This document shows, piece after piece, positions 7,435 through 14,226 of a DNA stretch of 25,228 bases. The notes under the pieces were generated by a model. It did not search any database and was not told the origin of the DNA. It saw only the letters and a program-made list of their open reading frames with translations. This stretch comes from Gammaproteobacteria bacterium (GTDB lineage: Bacteria > Pseudomonadota > Gammaproteobacteria > UBA6429 > Thiohalophilaceae), in the NCBI GenBank assembly GCA_003233255.1, contig QILH01000075.1, positions 1 to 25,228 on the forward strand, given 5' to 3'. Made by a program: the position numbers and the translations under genes. Position 1 is the first letter of the stretch. The number at the start of each line of letters is the position of its first letter.

Positions 7435-8604
7435 CTAGCCTGAACGGAACCAGCGCACCGGATTGCTGGGTTTACCGTTGTAACGGATCTCAAAATACAG
7501 ACCCGAGTGTTTTTTGCCGCCGCTGGTGCCGATACTGGCGATAGTTTCACCAGTTTCTACCCATTCGCCTATTTCCTTATATATTGTTTGGTTGTGGCCA
7601 TACAGGCTCATATATCCGTCACCATGATCAAGGATTAATAATAATCCATATCCGCGTAAGAATTCGGCAAAAGCAACCCGCCCATGAGAAACCGCTTTCA
7701 CGTCCTGGCCAGTTCGAGCCATGATCATGATCCCGTTCCATTTAACTCGACCGGTTCGGCGCTTTTTACCATAAATATTCTTAAGTTTACCTTTAGTCGG
7801 CCAATTCAGCTTTCCTTTTAGCTTTGCAAAAGGAGTGCGGTTTCCCGGATCGGTCAAGATCGCTGGAATGACTTCGTCCAGCTTGTTAATCAATTTCTGC
7901 AGACGACGCTGGTCGGTAATTAAAACCGATAAATCCGTTTCCTGGTTTTGCAATTGCGCATGCAACTGTGCCACGATCACAGCACGCGATTGTGTCACTC
8001 CTTTTAATCTTTTTTGTTTCGTTGTTTGTTGTAATCGGGTTTCTTTAAGCAATACCGTTTGCTGGTTAATCTTTCTTTCAACGGCCCCAAGTGAGGCCAG
8101 AGTAATACGGGACATTTCGATCCGATCCAGGCGGGCCTGATTAAAATACTGATAATACGTCATCGTGCGCCCAATTGATGAGGTATCTTCCAGGTTTAAA
8201 ATAATTTTGATGTATTCCTGATGCCCCATCATGTAGGCCGACTTAACCTGATCCGCTAACAATTTATGCTGCGTGCGTAGATCCTTTTTTAACTTTTTAC
8301 GTTTATTATAAAGTTTATTGAGCTTGTATCTTTGTCGATTGATTTTAGATTTAACGCGCTTTAATTCTTTTGACAGGCTGGCAAGTTCGATCTCTAAGGT
8401 GAGTACTTCCTTCTGCACTGAATCGCGTAACAACTGAGTGTCACGAATCTCTTTTTGCATCTTGCCAATTTCAAGACGTACCTTATTTAAAGTAGCTTCG
8501 TCATCATCGGCAGTTAATACCGTAGGTAAAATTAGCAGCAAACTAAGCAGACAGCCAGGTAATGCTATCCGCCATTTTGATATGGATTGATGAGTAAAAA
8601 CCAT
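7435..8604 (-). CDS. envC: EnvC, murein hydrolase activator with degenerate LytM/M23 domain
   Basis: This 389-residue protein has a signal peptide (about 14-32). A long Lys/Arg-rich coiled coil follows (about 35-240), then a C-terminal LytM (M23-like) domain from about 268. The zinc site is lost. The first His-to-Asp motif of active enzymes is replaced by VKWNGIMIM, and the HxH of the usual GxHLHFE is replaced in SGLYFEIR. This matches EnvC, which does not cut peptidoglycan itself but activates amidases AmiA/AmiB at the septum under FtsEX control. The glycine-rich LDHGDGYMSLYGHN strand is kept. It lies 90 bases after gpmI and 100 bases before ctpA, on one likely transcript. No strong Shine-Dalgarno sequence precedes the ATG. 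Confidence 0.93.
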   Translation of the reverse strand: MVFTHQSISKWRIALPGCLLSLLLILPTVLTADDDEATLNKVRLEIGKMQKEIRDTQLLRDSVQKEVLTLEIELASLSKELKRVKSKINRQRYKLNKLYNKRKKLKKDLRTQHKLLADQVKSAYMMGHQEYIKIILNLEDTSSIGRTMTYYQYFNQARLDRIEMSRITLASLGAVERKINQQTVLLKETRLQQTTKQKRLKGVTQSRAVIVAQLHAQLQNQETDLSVLITDQRRLQKLINKLDEVIPAILTDPGNRTPFAKLKGKLNWPTKGKLKNIYGKKRRTGRVKWNGIMIMARTGQDVKAVSHGRVAFAEFLRGYGLLLILDHGDGYMSLYGHNQTIYKEIGEWVETGETIASIGTSGGKKHSGLYFEIRYNGKPSNPVRWFRSG

Positions 8605-8694
8605 GTATCTGAGTGTACCCGAGTAAATCTATGAACGCACCAAGACGACTTAAAAATATATCATCCGCCAGGCCCATCACCGAGGGCTTAGTGC

Positions 8695-10254
8695 TTAAGC
8701 TTCTGCTGGTTCCGTGGACTTGATAAGCGAGCGCCCGGTCATTTCAATGGGCAAATCCAGCCCCATCAGCTCAAGCATGGTGGGCGCGATATCGGATAAA
8801 ACGCCCTGATTTACCAACTCGCGCGTTTGACCAACATAGATTAACGGAACCACATTGGTAGTATGCGCGGTGTGCATCTCACCGGTCTCAGGATTAACCA
8901 TCATTTCCGCATTACCATGATCGGCGGTTAATAACATTTCGCCATCGTATTTCTCAAGTGTCGCTACGAGCCGGCCAAGACACTCGTCCAGCGCCTCAAT
9001 GGCCTTGATGGTCGCCTTTAAATTTCCAGTATGCCCAACCATGTCTGGATTGGCATAATTACAAATGATTGCATCGTATTTACCGCTTTCAATCGCTGCA
9101 ATCAATTTATCCGTTAGTTCCGGCGCGCACATCTCCGGCTGAAGATCATAGGTTGGAACATCGGGTGATTTAATTAGAATTCGATCTTCAAATTCAAACG
9201 GCTCTTCACGACCCCCATTAAAAAAGAACGTCACGTGCGCGTATTTTTCTGTCTCGGCAATGCGCAACTGATTTAATCCAAGCCCACTAATATATTCACC
9301 AAACACCTGTTTCAAACGATCCGGCGGATAGGCGACCGGCACATCAAAATCTGATTTGTATTCGGTTAACGAGGCAAAGGTAGCGATGTTGGGTGCAACA
9401 CCTCGATCAAAATCGTTAAAGTCCGGCTCGATATAGGGACGAGTTATCTGGCGTGCGCGATCAGAACGATAGTTCATGAAAATTATGCTATCACCGTCTT
9501 CAATGGTTACCGCTTTTTCACCTGCAGGAATCACCGCGGTTGCTTGCACAAATTCGTCCGTTTCATCACGATTGTACGCCAGACCCAAGGCCCCAAGTGC
9601 AGACCCAGCTTCAAATTCAGCGATACCATGCGTCATCAAATCATAGGATTTTTTTACCCGCGGCCAGCGATGATCGCGATCCATCGCAAAATATCGACCG
9701 ATGACCGAGGCAATCCGACCCACACCCAGCTCAGCAAATTTTGCGTCCATTTTTTTAATGGATTCACCCGCGCTCCTCGGCGCGGTATCCCGACCATCAA
9801 GAAAGGCATGGACATAGATTTTTTTCGCCCCGCGTTGCGCCGCCAGCTCAACCATCGCGTGAATGTGTTCTTCATGACTGTGTACCCCGCCGGGCGACAA
9901 TAAACCCAGGATGTGCACCGCCTTACCTGTGTTGGCCGCGACTTCAACCGCGTCCACCAGAGTCTGGTTACTAAAAAACGAACCTGTTTTGATGGAGCGA
10001 CTCACTCGGGTAAATTCCTGATAAACTACTCGGCCGGCCCCCAGATTCAAATGGCCAACCTCGGAATTGCCCATTTGATCCGCTGGCAGACCCACCGATG
10101 CACCGGAACCATTTATAAAGGTATGCGGATAGTTCTGCCACAATCGATCCCAGTTTGGCTTTTTTGCATTGGCAATCGCATTATTTTCGGTATTTTCTGA
10201 ATAGCCCCAGCCATCAAAAATGACCAGCAGCATTGGTTTTGCGTAATTTGACAT
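8695..10254 (-). CDS. gpmI: 2,3-bisphosphoglycerate-independent phosphoglycerate mutase
   Basis: This 519-residue protein has the length and motifs of iPGM. The metal-binding Asp14 is in VIFDGWGYSE, the phosphoserine nucleophile Ser64 is in QMGNSEVGHLNLGAGR, and HSHEEHIHA, HAFLDGRD, NYRSDRARQ and LTADHGNAEMM follow. It interconverts 3- and 2-phosphoglycerate in the cytoplasm through a phosphoserine intermediate using two Mn2+ ions. GGAA about six bases before the ATG may be the ribosome binding site. It is the first gene of the leftward operon, and a good promoter lies upstream at 10364-10392. The gpmI-envC pairing is conserved in gammaproteobacteria. Confidence 0.97.
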   Translation of the reverse strand: MSNYAKPMLLVIFDGWGYSENTENNAIANAKKPNWDRLWQNYPHTFINGSGASVGLPADQMGNSEVGHLNLGAGRVVYQEFTRVSRSIKTGSFFSNQTLVDAVEVAANTGKAVHILGLLSPGGVHSHEEHIHAMVELAAQRGAKKIYVHAFLDGRDTAPRSAGESIKKMDAKFAELGVGRIASVIGRYFAMDRDHRWPRVKKSYDLMTHGIAEFEAGSALGALGLAYNRDETDEFVQATAVIPAGEKAVTIEDGDSIIFMNYRSDRARQITRPYIEPDFNDFDRGVAPNIATFASLTEYKSDFDVPVAYPPDRLKQVFGEYISGLGLNQLRIAETEKYAHVTFFFNGGREEPFEFEDRILIKSPDVPTYDLQPEMCAPELTDKLIAAIESGKYDAIICNYANPDMVGHTGNLKATIKAIEALDECLGRLVATLEKYDGEMLLTADHGNAEMMVNPETGEMHTAHTTNVVPLIYVGQTRELVNQGVLSDIAPTMLELMGLDLPIEMTGRSLIKSTEPAEA

Positions 10255-10318
10255 GAATTTCCGGATTCTATGTGTAAATCTTGATAAATGCAGGCGATAA
10301 TCGCCCTATATTGCTAGT

Positions 10319-10333
10319 TTAGACTAAGTCTAA
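10319..10333. promoter_or_regulatory. 15-bp perfect palindrome in the gpmI leader
   Basis: TTAGACT-A-AGTCTAA has two perfect 7-bp arms around one base. It lies between gpmI and the arsR-type gene, downstream of the predicted gpmI -10 element, so it would fall in the gpmI 5' leader. It could be an operator for the neighbouring repressor or another factor. No other copy was noticed in the window. Confidence 0.45.
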
Positions 10334-10363
10334 GTAAAATCATACTATCCATTTGTGACATTT

Positions 10364-10392
10364 ATTATAAGTATTTCAATTAGTTATAACAA
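10364..10392 (-). promoter_or_regulatory. Predicted sigma-70 promoter for the gpmI-envC-ctpA-yibQ operon
   Basis: Read on the minus strand, a -35 TTGTTA (10392-10387) and a perfect -10 TATAAT (10369-10364) are separated by 17 bp. The predicted start is near 10357, about 100 bases before the gpmI ATG. Confidence 0.55.
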
Positions 10393-10416
10393 ATTTGCAA
10401 ATACGCATAATAAAAT

Positions 10417-10455
10417 AGGGTAATACCCTTCTCGAACGGTAGATTATTGTATAAT
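10417..10455 (+). promoter_or_regulatory. Predicted promoter of the arsR-type gene with operator-like palindrome
   Basis: A perfect -10 TATAAT is at 10450-10455, with no good -35 at the right distance. Just upstream, AGGGTA-A-TACCCT (10417-10429) is a perfect 13-bp palindrome at or beside the -35 position, a plausible site for autorepression. The remaining sequence between gpmI and arsR (10255-10542) is AT-rich and shows no further gene. Confidence 0.45.
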
Positions 10456-10542
10456 GTTTTGTTAATAAAGGGCAGCTGTGTAAAACTCTACTAGCCGTAA
10501 AACCCTGAAAAACTTAATGTCCCTAACCAAGTGGTGTACCCA

Positions 10543-10866
10543 ATGACGCAAGAAATCGAAGGCCTGATTACACGCGATGAAGATATCGACCGCGCTTCGC
10601 GCTCCTTGAAGGCGATGTCACATCCGCTGCGACTCAAAATCCTGTGCACCCTGGGTAACAGCGAAATCAGTGTTCAGGATATTGTTGAACATGTCGGTAC
10701 TTCTCAGAGTAATATCTCCCAACACCTCGCCATTCTGCGCGATAAAGGCATATTGTCTGCTCGGAAAGATGCCAACCGCGTTTACTATAAAGTCGGTGAC
10801 CAACGTACCCTACGTTTAATAGGGATGATGCGGGAAGTTTTTTGTAATAGCCCACTCGATAATTAA
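10543..10866 (+). CDS. ArsR-family winged-helix repressor, SqrR/BigR-like (probable persulfide sensor)
   Basis: From the ATG at 10543 the protein has 107 residues. The ArsR fold is clear: MSHPLRLKIL in the second helix, the recognition segment TSQSNISQHLAILRDKG (53-69), and the wing DANRVYYKV (76-84). The arsenic/cadmium box ELCVCDL is absent; the equivalent stretch reads SVQDIVEHV. The only two cysteines are Cys35 (KILCTL) and Cys101 (EVFCN), 66 residues apart. That equals the spacing in SqrR (C41/C107), where sulfane sulfur joins the two cysteines and releases DNA. The inference is a persulfide-responsive repressor, supported by the rhodanese and redoxin genes that follow. A GTG at 10531 could be an alternative start, adding four residues. 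Its target could be its own promoter or the genes downstream. Confidence 0.88.
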   Translation: MTQEIEGLITRDEDIDRASRSLKAMSHPLRLKILCTLGNSEISVQDIVEHVGTSQSNISQHLAILRDKGILSARKDANRVYYKVGDQRTLRLIGMMREVFCNSPLDN

Positions 10867-10911
10867 CATTACTATATCGCGAATAAAACGGGCTTTGTGC
10901 CAGACTATAGC

Positions 10912-10940
10912 TTGAATGTCATACTGACTGACACTATGTA
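10912..10940 (+). promoter_or_regulatory. Possible promoter for the yibN-grxC-trxC-secB-gpsA unit
   Basis: TTGAAT (10912-10917) and TATGTA (10935-10940) are 17 bp apart in the 131-base gap before yibN. The -10 match is poor, so this is tentative. Confidence 0.3.
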
Positions 10941-10947
10941 GTTCGAT

Positions 10948-10965
10948 AGCCGCTGATTCGCGGCT
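10948..10965. repeat. GC-rich hairpin upstream of yibN
   Basis: AGCCGC (10948-10953) and GCGGCT (10960-10965) form a perfect 6-bp stem with a 6-base loop, 32 bases before the yibN ATG. There is no T run after it, so it is unlikely to be a standard terminator. It could be a leader structure or an attenuating hairpin between arsR and yibN. Confidence 0.4.
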
Positions 10966-10997
10966 CATATAAAAATACATTTTAATGGGTTATTCCA

Positions 10998-11423
10998 ATG
11001 CAACAATTTCTTGAATTTATCTCTAATCATTATATTTTAGCCGGCGGCTGGGCAGCCGTCCTGATCATACTTATATATAGCTTTATCGGTGCGCGCCTGC
11101 GCGGCTATGCGAATGCCAATCCGGCCACCGCCACCCAGCTTATTAATCGTGAAAATGCGGTGGTGGTTGATGTGCGTGAAGATAATGAGTACCTGAAAGG
11201 ACACATTATTAATTCTCTGCATATACCGCTTAGTTATTTCAGTGATCGCCTTAAAGAACTCGAGAAACATAAATCCGATCCGATTATCGTTGGCTGTAAA
11301 ACTGGCCAACGCTCTGGTCAGGCCTGCGCAATACTTAAAAAAGCCGGTTTCGAAAAAGTTTATAATTTATCAGGTGGCGTCTCTGCATGGCAGGCTGACA
11401 GCCTCCCATTAACCAAAAAGTAA
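10998..11423 (+). CDS. yibN: YibN-like membrane-anchored rhodanese (sulfurtransferase)
   Basis: This 141-residue protein, close to E. coli YibN (143), has one N-terminal transmembrane helix (about 13-31). A single rhodanese domain follows. It contains VVVDVREDNEYLKGHI (55-70) and the active-site loop CKTGQRS with the persulfide-forming Cys100. The C-terminal YNLSGGVSAWQ is the usual closing strand. Single-domain rhodaneses carry sulfane sulfur on the catalytic cysteine; the natural donor and acceptor here are not known. It is the first of five closely spaced genes (yibN, grxC, trxC, secB, gpsA), and an SqrR-like repressor lies just upstream, which suggests a role in persulfide handling at the inner membrane. 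Confidence 0.92.
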   Translation: MQQFLEFISNHYILAGGWAAVLIILIYSFIGARLRGYANANPATATQLINRENAVVVDVREDNEYLKGHIINSLHIPLSYFSDRLKELEKHKSDPIIVGCKTGQRSGQACAILKKAGFEKVYNLSGGVSAWQADSLPLTKK

Positions 11424-11433
11424 CGAACCCACC

Positions 11434-11691
11434 ATGGCAAATATCATAATGTACTGCACGCGTTTCTGTCCGTATTGCGTGCGCGCAAAAAATCTACTTG
11501 AAGATAAAGGCGTCGAGTATAACGAGATCAGCGTTGACTCAGACCATGTGAAGCGTCAGGAAATGATGCAATTATCAGGTCGCAGCAGCGTACCGCAAAT
11601 TTTTATAGATGATGATCATATCGGTGGATGTGATGAGCTCTATGCGCTGGATGCATCTGGCGGACTGGATGCAAAACTCGGCCTCGCTTAA
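11434..11691 (+). CDS. grxC: Glutaredoxin 3
   Basis: This 85-residue protein has the dithiol active site CPYC at Cys12-Cys15, the SVPQIFIDD strand with its cis-proline (TVP-like) motif, and the GGCDEL glutathione-binding segment. The length is typical for GrxC (E. coli 83). It reduces protein disulfides and glutathione mixed disulfides with glutathione. It begins 10 bases after yibN and ends 2 bases before trxC, so all three should be translated from one message. No strong Shine-Dalgarno sequence is visible, which fits coupling. The placement between yibN and secB matches the E. coli order, apart from the inserted trxC. Confidence 0.96.
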   Translation: MANIIMYCTRFCPYCVRAKNLLEDKGVEYNEISVDSDHVKRQEMMQLSGRSSVPQIFIDDDHIGGCDELYALDASGGLDAKLGLA

Positions 11692-11693
11692 CG

Positions 11694-12128
11694 ATGGCTG
11701 ATTCGGTACATATTGTTTGCCCACATTGTCATAGCACAAACCGCGTGCCTACGAACAAACTTGGTGCCGACGGTAAATGTGGAAAATGTCATAATACGTT
11801 ACTAACCGGTAAGCCCATCGAACTTAACCAGGCTAATTTTAACAAGCATATCAACGCCAGTGACCTTCCCGTGATAGTCGATTTTTGGGCGCCCTGGTGT
11901 GGCCCCTGTAAAATGATGGCACCTACTTTTGAACAGGCGGCTCTTGAGTTAAAGGGCAAAGCCATTCTTGCCAAGGTAAATACCGAAGCCGAACAGATGC
12001 TGGCCAGTCAATTTAATATTCGCAGCATCCCGACTGTCGCCATGTTTAAATCTGGCCAGGAAATCAATCGCAGCGCAGGCGCGATGGATTTAAACAGTCT
12101 AACTCAATGGGCACAAACACAAATTTAA
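11694..12128 (+). CDS. trxC: Thioredoxin 2 with N-terminal zinc finger
   Basis: This 144-residue protein has an N-terminal zinc-ribbon with Cys9, Cys12, Cys29 and Cys32 (CPHC and CGKC). A thioredoxin fold follows, with the active site WCGPC (Cys69 and Cys72) and the cis-proline segment RSIPTVAMF. Zinc-bearing thioredoxin 2 is a cytoplasmic disulfide reductase, under oxidative-stress control in E. coli. In E. coli trxC is elsewhere in the genome. Here it is inserted between grxC and secB, starting 2 bases after the grxC stop, which ties it tightly to the rhodanese-glutaredoxin unit. Confidence 0.96.
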   Translation: MADSVHIVCPHCHSTNRVPTNKLGADGKCGKCHNTLLTGKPIELNQANFNKHINASDLPVIVDFWAPWCGPCKMMAPTFEQAALELKGKAILAKVNTEAEQMLASQFNIRSIPTVAMFKSGQEINRSAGAMDLNSLTQWAQTQI

Positions 12129-12150
12129 ATTATTCAAAGAGCAAAGAATC

Positions 12151-12633
12151 ATGACAGATGAAAAACAACCGGCCAATGATGATGGCACGCAAAATATTTT
12201 TAACATCCAGAAAATATATATCAAGGATATTTCCTTCGAAGCACCCAATTCACCGAAAATCTTCACGGAGACCTGGGAACCTACCAATAATTTAGATATA
12301 AATACCAACGCGCATAAACTGGCCGATAACGTTTATGAAGTTGTTCTATCGGTTACGGTCACCGCAAAGGTAAAAGACGATACGGCTTATTTAGTCGAAA
12401 TCCATCAGTCAGGTATCTTTAGTCTGGAAGGTTTCTCCGATACAGATTTACACGGCATGCTTGGCAGCTTTTGTCCGAATATTTTATTTCCTTATGCGCG
12501 TGAAGCCATCTCTGACATTGTGACCCGCGGCGGATTCCCCCAATTGCTACTCGCCCCGATTAATTTCGATGCCTTATATGAACAACATATGCAACAACAA
12601 GCCGAGACCGAAAAACAACAACCCGCTAACTAA
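12151..12633 (+). CDS. secB: SecB, preprotein export chaperone
   Basis: This 160-residue protein (E. coli SecB 155) carries the family's conserved blocks: FNIQKIYIKDISFEAPNSP near residue 17, the SVTVTAKV strand, AYLVEIHQSGIF, and FCPNILFPYAREAISD, followed by GGFPQLLLAPINFD. The C-terminal tail is Gln-rich and lacks the strong basic character of a SecA-binding tail. SecB is a homotetramer that keeps preproteins unfolded for SecA. It is 22 bases after trxC and 12 before gpsA, in the conserved grxC-secB-gpsA order. Confidence 0.97.
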   Translation: MTDEKQPANDDGTQNIFNIQKIYIKDISFEAPNSPKIFTETWEPTNNLDINTNAHKLADNVYEVVLSVTVTAKVKDDTAYLVEIHQSGIFSLEGFSDTDLHGMLGSFCPNILFPYAREAISDIVTRGGFPQLLLAPINFDALYEQHMQQQAETEKQQPAN

Positions 12634-12645
12634 TCGTATACGACG

Positions 12646-13656
12646 ATGGACAATCAATCCCATACGTTTACCGTGCTCGGTGCTGGTTCATGGGGTACCG
12701 CACTGGCGCTGCAACTCGCCCGGGCCGGACATAACACATCACTGTGGTCCCACAGTCCCGACCACATTCGTGAAATGCGCAAGGCCCGCTGTAATGAGAA
12801 ATTTCTACCCGGGATCCCGTTTCACGAAAACTTAAGCGTCAATGATGACTTAAGTGACTGCATACAATCTGCTACTACTATATTGTTAGTGGTTCCCTCG
12901 CATGCCTTTCGGATCACCATACAAAAAATTAATCCGCTGTTAACGGCTCAACATCGGCTGGCCTGGGGAACAAAAGGTCTGGAAAAAGGCTCCCGCAAGC
13001 TGCTACACCAAATTGTTCAGGAAGAAATTGGTCTGGATATTCCCATCGCGGCCATTTCAGGTCCAACCTTTGCCGGTGAAGTCGCACGTAACCTGCCGGG
13101 TGCGATCACCGTCGCCTCCGAAAACCAGGCCTTTGCCAAACAATTGGCCACCGCCTTACACAGTGAAAATTTTCTTACCTATACCAGCAACGATATCATC
13201 GGTGTTGAAATTGGGGGGGCCGCAAAAAATGTCATGGCCATTGCCGCAGGAATTGCCGACGGTATGGGTTTTGGTACCAATACACGTGCTGCTCTTATTA
13301 CCCGCGGCCTAAATGAGATCATGCTGCTTGGCGTTGCCCTCGGTGGACATCGGGATACCTTTATGGGTTTATCGGGCCTCGGTGATCTGGTGCTCACCTG
13401 CTCAGATGATCAATCGAGAAATCGGCGCTTCGGTTTAGCGCTTGGCAAAGGCCTGGATCCTGAACAGGCAAAACTAGAGATTGCGCAGGTCATCGAAGGC
13501 ATCGGTACATCGGAAACCCTGTATCAACTGGCAAAGGACAATAATGTTGATATGCCGATTACGGAGCAGGTCTTCAAGGTTTTACATCAAGGCCTGGCAC
13601 CCACACAAGCTGTTCATACCCTGATGAATCGCAAACCTAAACCTGAACGAAGTTAA
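12646..13656 (+). CDS. gpsA: Glycerol-3-phosphate dehydrogenase [NAD(P)+]
   Basis: This 336-residue protein starts with the Rossmann nucleotide-binding motif VLGAGSWGTALA (about 9-20). Characteristic segments follow: LPGIPFHENL, WGTKGLEKGS, SGPTFAGEVA, GGAAKNVMAIAAG with the catalytic-region Lys, and GLSGLGDLVLTC. It reduces dihydroxyacetone phosphate to sn-glycerol 3-phosphate, the backbone for phospholipids, in the cytoplasm. It ends at base 13656, directly abutting the convergent trmL stop at 13657. The E. coli neighbour cysE is missing here, so gpsA closes the operon. Confidence 0.97.
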   Translation: MDNQSHTFTVLGAGSWGTALALQLARAGHNTSLWSHSPDHIREMRKARCNEKFLPGIPFHENLSVNDDLSDCIQSATTILLVVPSHAFRITIQKINPLLTAQHRLAWGTKGLEKGSRKLLHQIVQEEIGLDIPIAAISGPTFAGEVARNLPGAITVASENQAFAKQLATALHSENFLTYTSNDIIGVEIGGAAKNVMAIAAGIADGMGFGTNTRAALITRGLNEIMLLGVALGGHRDTFMGLSGLGDLVLTCSDDQSRNRRFGLALGKGLDPEQAKLEIAQVIEGIGTSETLYQLAKDNNVDMPITEQVFKVLHQGLAPTQAVHTLMNRKPKPERS

Positions 13657-14118
13657 CTACACACCACCCGTAAAACCCATCTGACGCCAGGCCTCATATA
13701 CAACCAACGTTGCAGTATTCGACAAGTTCAGGCTGCGGCTGTTAGCCTGCATTGGAATTCGTAAAATATTTTCGCCTAACTTATCCATTATCATAGCAGG
13801 CAGGCCTCGTGTTTCAGGCCCGAAGATAAAGGCATCGCCTGCTTCGAAATTCACGGCATAAAAAGATCGCTGTCCACGCGTCGACAGGCCATATAAACGC
13901 GACGGATTTATCGATTCATAAAACTCCATAAACGAGGCATACGTTTTCACCGCCGCAAACTCATCGTAATCCAGACCGGCGCGGCGTAATTTTTTGTCGT
14001 CCAGATCAAAACCCAGCGGTTCAATAAGATGTAAATCGCAACCGGTATTGGCGCACAGGCGAATAATATTACCCGTATTAGGCGGGATCTCAGGTTCAAA
14101 TAAAACGATATGAAACAC
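13657..14118 (-). CDS. trmL: TrmL, tRNA (cytidine/uridine-34-2'-O)-methyltransferase
   Basis: This is a SPOUT-class methyltransferase of about 153 residues. Motifs in order are FEPEIPPNTGNIIRLCANTG, the DDKKLRRAGLDYDE block, FGPETRGLP, and the knot-forming IPMQANSRSLNLSNTATLVVYEA, which binds S-adenosylmethionine. It methylates the 2'-OH of the wobble nucleotide of tRNA-Leu isoacceptors. The GTG at 14118 gives MFHIVLFEP, matching the family N terminus; an in-frame TTG at 14133 would add five residues. Neither start has a clear ribosome binding site. It converges with gpsA, with no base between the stop codons, and is divergent from the response-regulator gene. Confidence 0.95.
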   Translation of the reverse strand: MFHIVLFEPEIPPNTGNIIRLCANTGCDLHLIEPLGFDLDDKKLRRAGLDYDEFAAVKTYASFMEFYESINPSRLYGLSTRGQRSFYAVNFEAGDAFIFGPETRGLPAMIMDKLGENILRIPMQANSRSLNLSNTATLVVYEAWRQMGFTGGV

Positions 14119-14163
14119 AGTAATATCAGCCAATAATAGATTAAACGACTATAATATACGGAC

Positions 14164-14196
14164 TGTGAACCTTTTGTGATATAAGTTTTCTATTAT
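14164..14196 (+). promoter_or_regulatory. Response-regulator binding repeats and promoter before the two-component genes
   Basis: Two direct repeats of TGTGA start at 14164 and 14175, exactly 11 bp apart, as expected for OmpR/PhoB-type regulators. A -10-like TATTAT is at 14191-14196, starting 16 bp after the start of the second repeat. No -35 consensus is seen, which fits activation. The same motif recurs upstream of the spondin gene. Confidence 0.6.
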
Positions 14197-14226
14197 TAGA
14201 TCAGAAAAGTAGACAGTCTGAACATC

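Noticed and set aside
7435..8604. Active M23 endopeptidase
   Set aside because: The zinc-binding residues are missing, so an activator role is the better call.
8640..8694. Hairpin between gpmI and envC as a terminator
   Set aside because: The stem is only about four to five base pairs, and the T-rich stretch is more than ten bases away.
10543..10866. Arsenic or cadmium sensor
   Set aside because: The ELCVCDL-type metal box is absent and no arsenic-resistance genes are adjacent.
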